From Pseudarthrobacter raffinosi (GTDB taxonomy: Bacteria; Actinomycetota; Actinomycetes; Actinomycetales; Micrococcaceae): a stretch of DNA of 64,000 bases. Shown here piece by piece: positions 63,532-64,000 of the stretch; the stretch's first letter is position 1; the number at the start of each line of letters is the position of its first letter. Location of the stretch: positions 62,001 through 126,000 of the forward strand of contig NZ_JAMXBH010000008.1 in assembly GCF_023913735.1 (NCBI RefSeq), written 5' to 3'. The translations under genes and the position numbers were made by a program. Under the pieces are notes generated by a model. That model made no database searches, was not told where the DNA came from, and worked only from the letters and a program-made list of their open reading frames with translations.

Positions 63532-64000
63532 ATGACGGCAGGCGGTTCACACATCAGCACTTCGGAGAGCTTCCCCGGTCCGTCGAAAAAGACAGCGGCC
63601 GGCACGGAGCTCCCGAAGTCTGCTGCGCCCGCCTCAGCTCCCCCCACCAAGCGCCGGGTGTACATCGCCACCTGGCAGGGGTTCCTCGGCGCCCTCATGA
63701 TGTTTGTGGGCTCGATCGGAACCGGCTGGATCGCCAACGGCTCACCCATGATCCGCCAGCCGGTGGTCATCGCCCTGCGGACCGAGGGCTGGGGCGTGAC
63801 GCTGTCCACCGTGCTCCTGACGGTGGGGGCGATGCTCCTGATGCGGTCCTGGCTCCGGCTGGGCCAGCGGTTGGACGACTGGGGCGAACACTCGCTGCGG
63901 TCGGTGGTCATAGCCATCTCCGCCTGGTCCCTGCCGCTCCTGCTGGCCGTCCCCATCTTCTCCCGCGATGTCTACGCCTACACCGGCCAGGGCCGCCTGG
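63532..64000 (+). CDS. Polyprenol-phosphate-mannose-dependent alpha-1,6-mannosyltransferase, MptB-like (3' partial)
   Basis: 156 residues are visible before the window ends. A 40-residue Ser/Pro-rich cytoplasmic start is followed by membrane segments with the MptA/MptB pattern GFLGALMMFVGSIGTGWIANGSP, a second segment LLTVGAMLLMRSWLRLGQ, and AWSLPLLLAVPIFSRDVYAYTGQGRL. The latter carries the catalytic Asp of GT-C enzymes. It adds mannose to lipomannan-type glycolipids of Actinobacteria. Confidence 0.85.
   Translation, partial: MTAGGSHISTSESFPGPSKKTAAGTELPKSAAPASAPPTKRRVYIATWQGFLGALMMFVGSIGTGWIANGSPMIRQPVVIALRTEGWGVTLSTVLLTVGAMLLMRSWLRLGQRLDDWGEHSLRSVVIAISAWSLPLLLAVPIFSRDVYAYTGQGRL

Noticed and set aside
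1..64000. CRISPR arrays, rRNA and tRNA genes
   Set aside because: No regularly spaced repeats with spacers and no rRNA or tRNA-like sequence were noticed by eye; a covariance-model scan would be needed to exclude a tRNA fully.

Overview
The window is high-GC DNA with GTG/TTG starts, strong GGAGG-type ribosome sites, mycothiol-type maleylpyruvate isomerase, an MptB-like mannosyltransferase and PaaX/FCD-GntR/TetR regulators. This points to a soil actinobacterium of the Micrococcaceae (Arthrobacter, Paenarthrobacter or Pseudarthrobacter type). The genus is inferred from gene content only. No rRNA, tRNA or CRISPR array was seen.

Region 1 (about 1-26.8 kb) is an accessory aromatic-catabolism island. 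A tightly packed operon (3-7132) carries a group D flavin monooxygenase (cut by the window edge), an FAH-family enzyme, a two-domain VOC extradiol dioxygenase, a YciI protein, an AAHS aromatic-acid transporter, an ACMSD-like amidohydrolase and an aldehyde dehydrogenase. It is followed by an SDR, a second amidohydrolase and a MaoC enzyme. A leftward operon encodes a salicylyl-CoA-hydroxylase-like flavoprotein, an aryl-CoA/AMP ligase and a TetR regulator. A rightward operon encodes a VOC protein, an unknown 95-residue protein and an alpha/beta hydrolase. Next come a complete ABC importer of the SsuABC/NMT1 type, a third amidohydrolase, a thiolase and a LeuCD-like hydro-lyase pair. This region shows clear decay: a shredded amidohydrolase, a partial second copy of the MaoC gene, a GntR remnant, a nonsense codon inside leuC and a broken ATPase gene.

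Region 2 (28.0-39.1 kb) is a coherent salicylate pathway: an AAHS transporter diverging from a PaaX-like regulator, then salicylyl-CoA 5-hydroxylase, an ADP-forming-type acyl-CoA synthetase, a salicylyl-AMP ligase, gentisate 1,2-dioxygenase, fumarylpyruvate hydrolase and mycothiol-dependent maleylpyruvate isomerase. Most joins are 1-8 bp overlaps. An extra adenylate kinase gene follows directly and could recycle the AMP released by the ligase. The route is salicylate to salicylyl-CoA to gentisyl-CoA/gentisate to maleylpyruvate to fumarylpyruvate to fumarate plus pyruvate.

Region 3 (39.1-44.1 kb) is a small mobile or defence-like patch: a serine recombinase behind three 57-58 bp repeats, a decayed DUF3883 gene, a Phd/VapC-type toxin-antitoxin pair, and an orphan LysR-type effector-domain protein diverging from a DUF5997 gene.

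Region 4 (44.1-50.7 kb) is a 5-oxoprolinase-type cluster: FCD-GntR regulator, PxpA (frameshifted), an MHS-family transporter, a PxpB-PxpC fusion and a biotin carboxylase-BCCP fusion. Region 5 (51.7-57.9 kb) is a complete urease operon, ureABCEFGD, with a NicO-family nickel permease.

Region 6 (57.9-64.0 kb) is mixed: ArfB, a Bcr/CflA efflux pump, a RelE-type toxin-antitoxin pair with an obvious operator, an alpha/beta hydrolase, a 5'-truncated ABC ATPase fused head-on to a LuxR tail fragment, a diguanylate cyclase, a SulP permease gene reduced to its two ends, and the start of an MptB-like mannosyltransferase.
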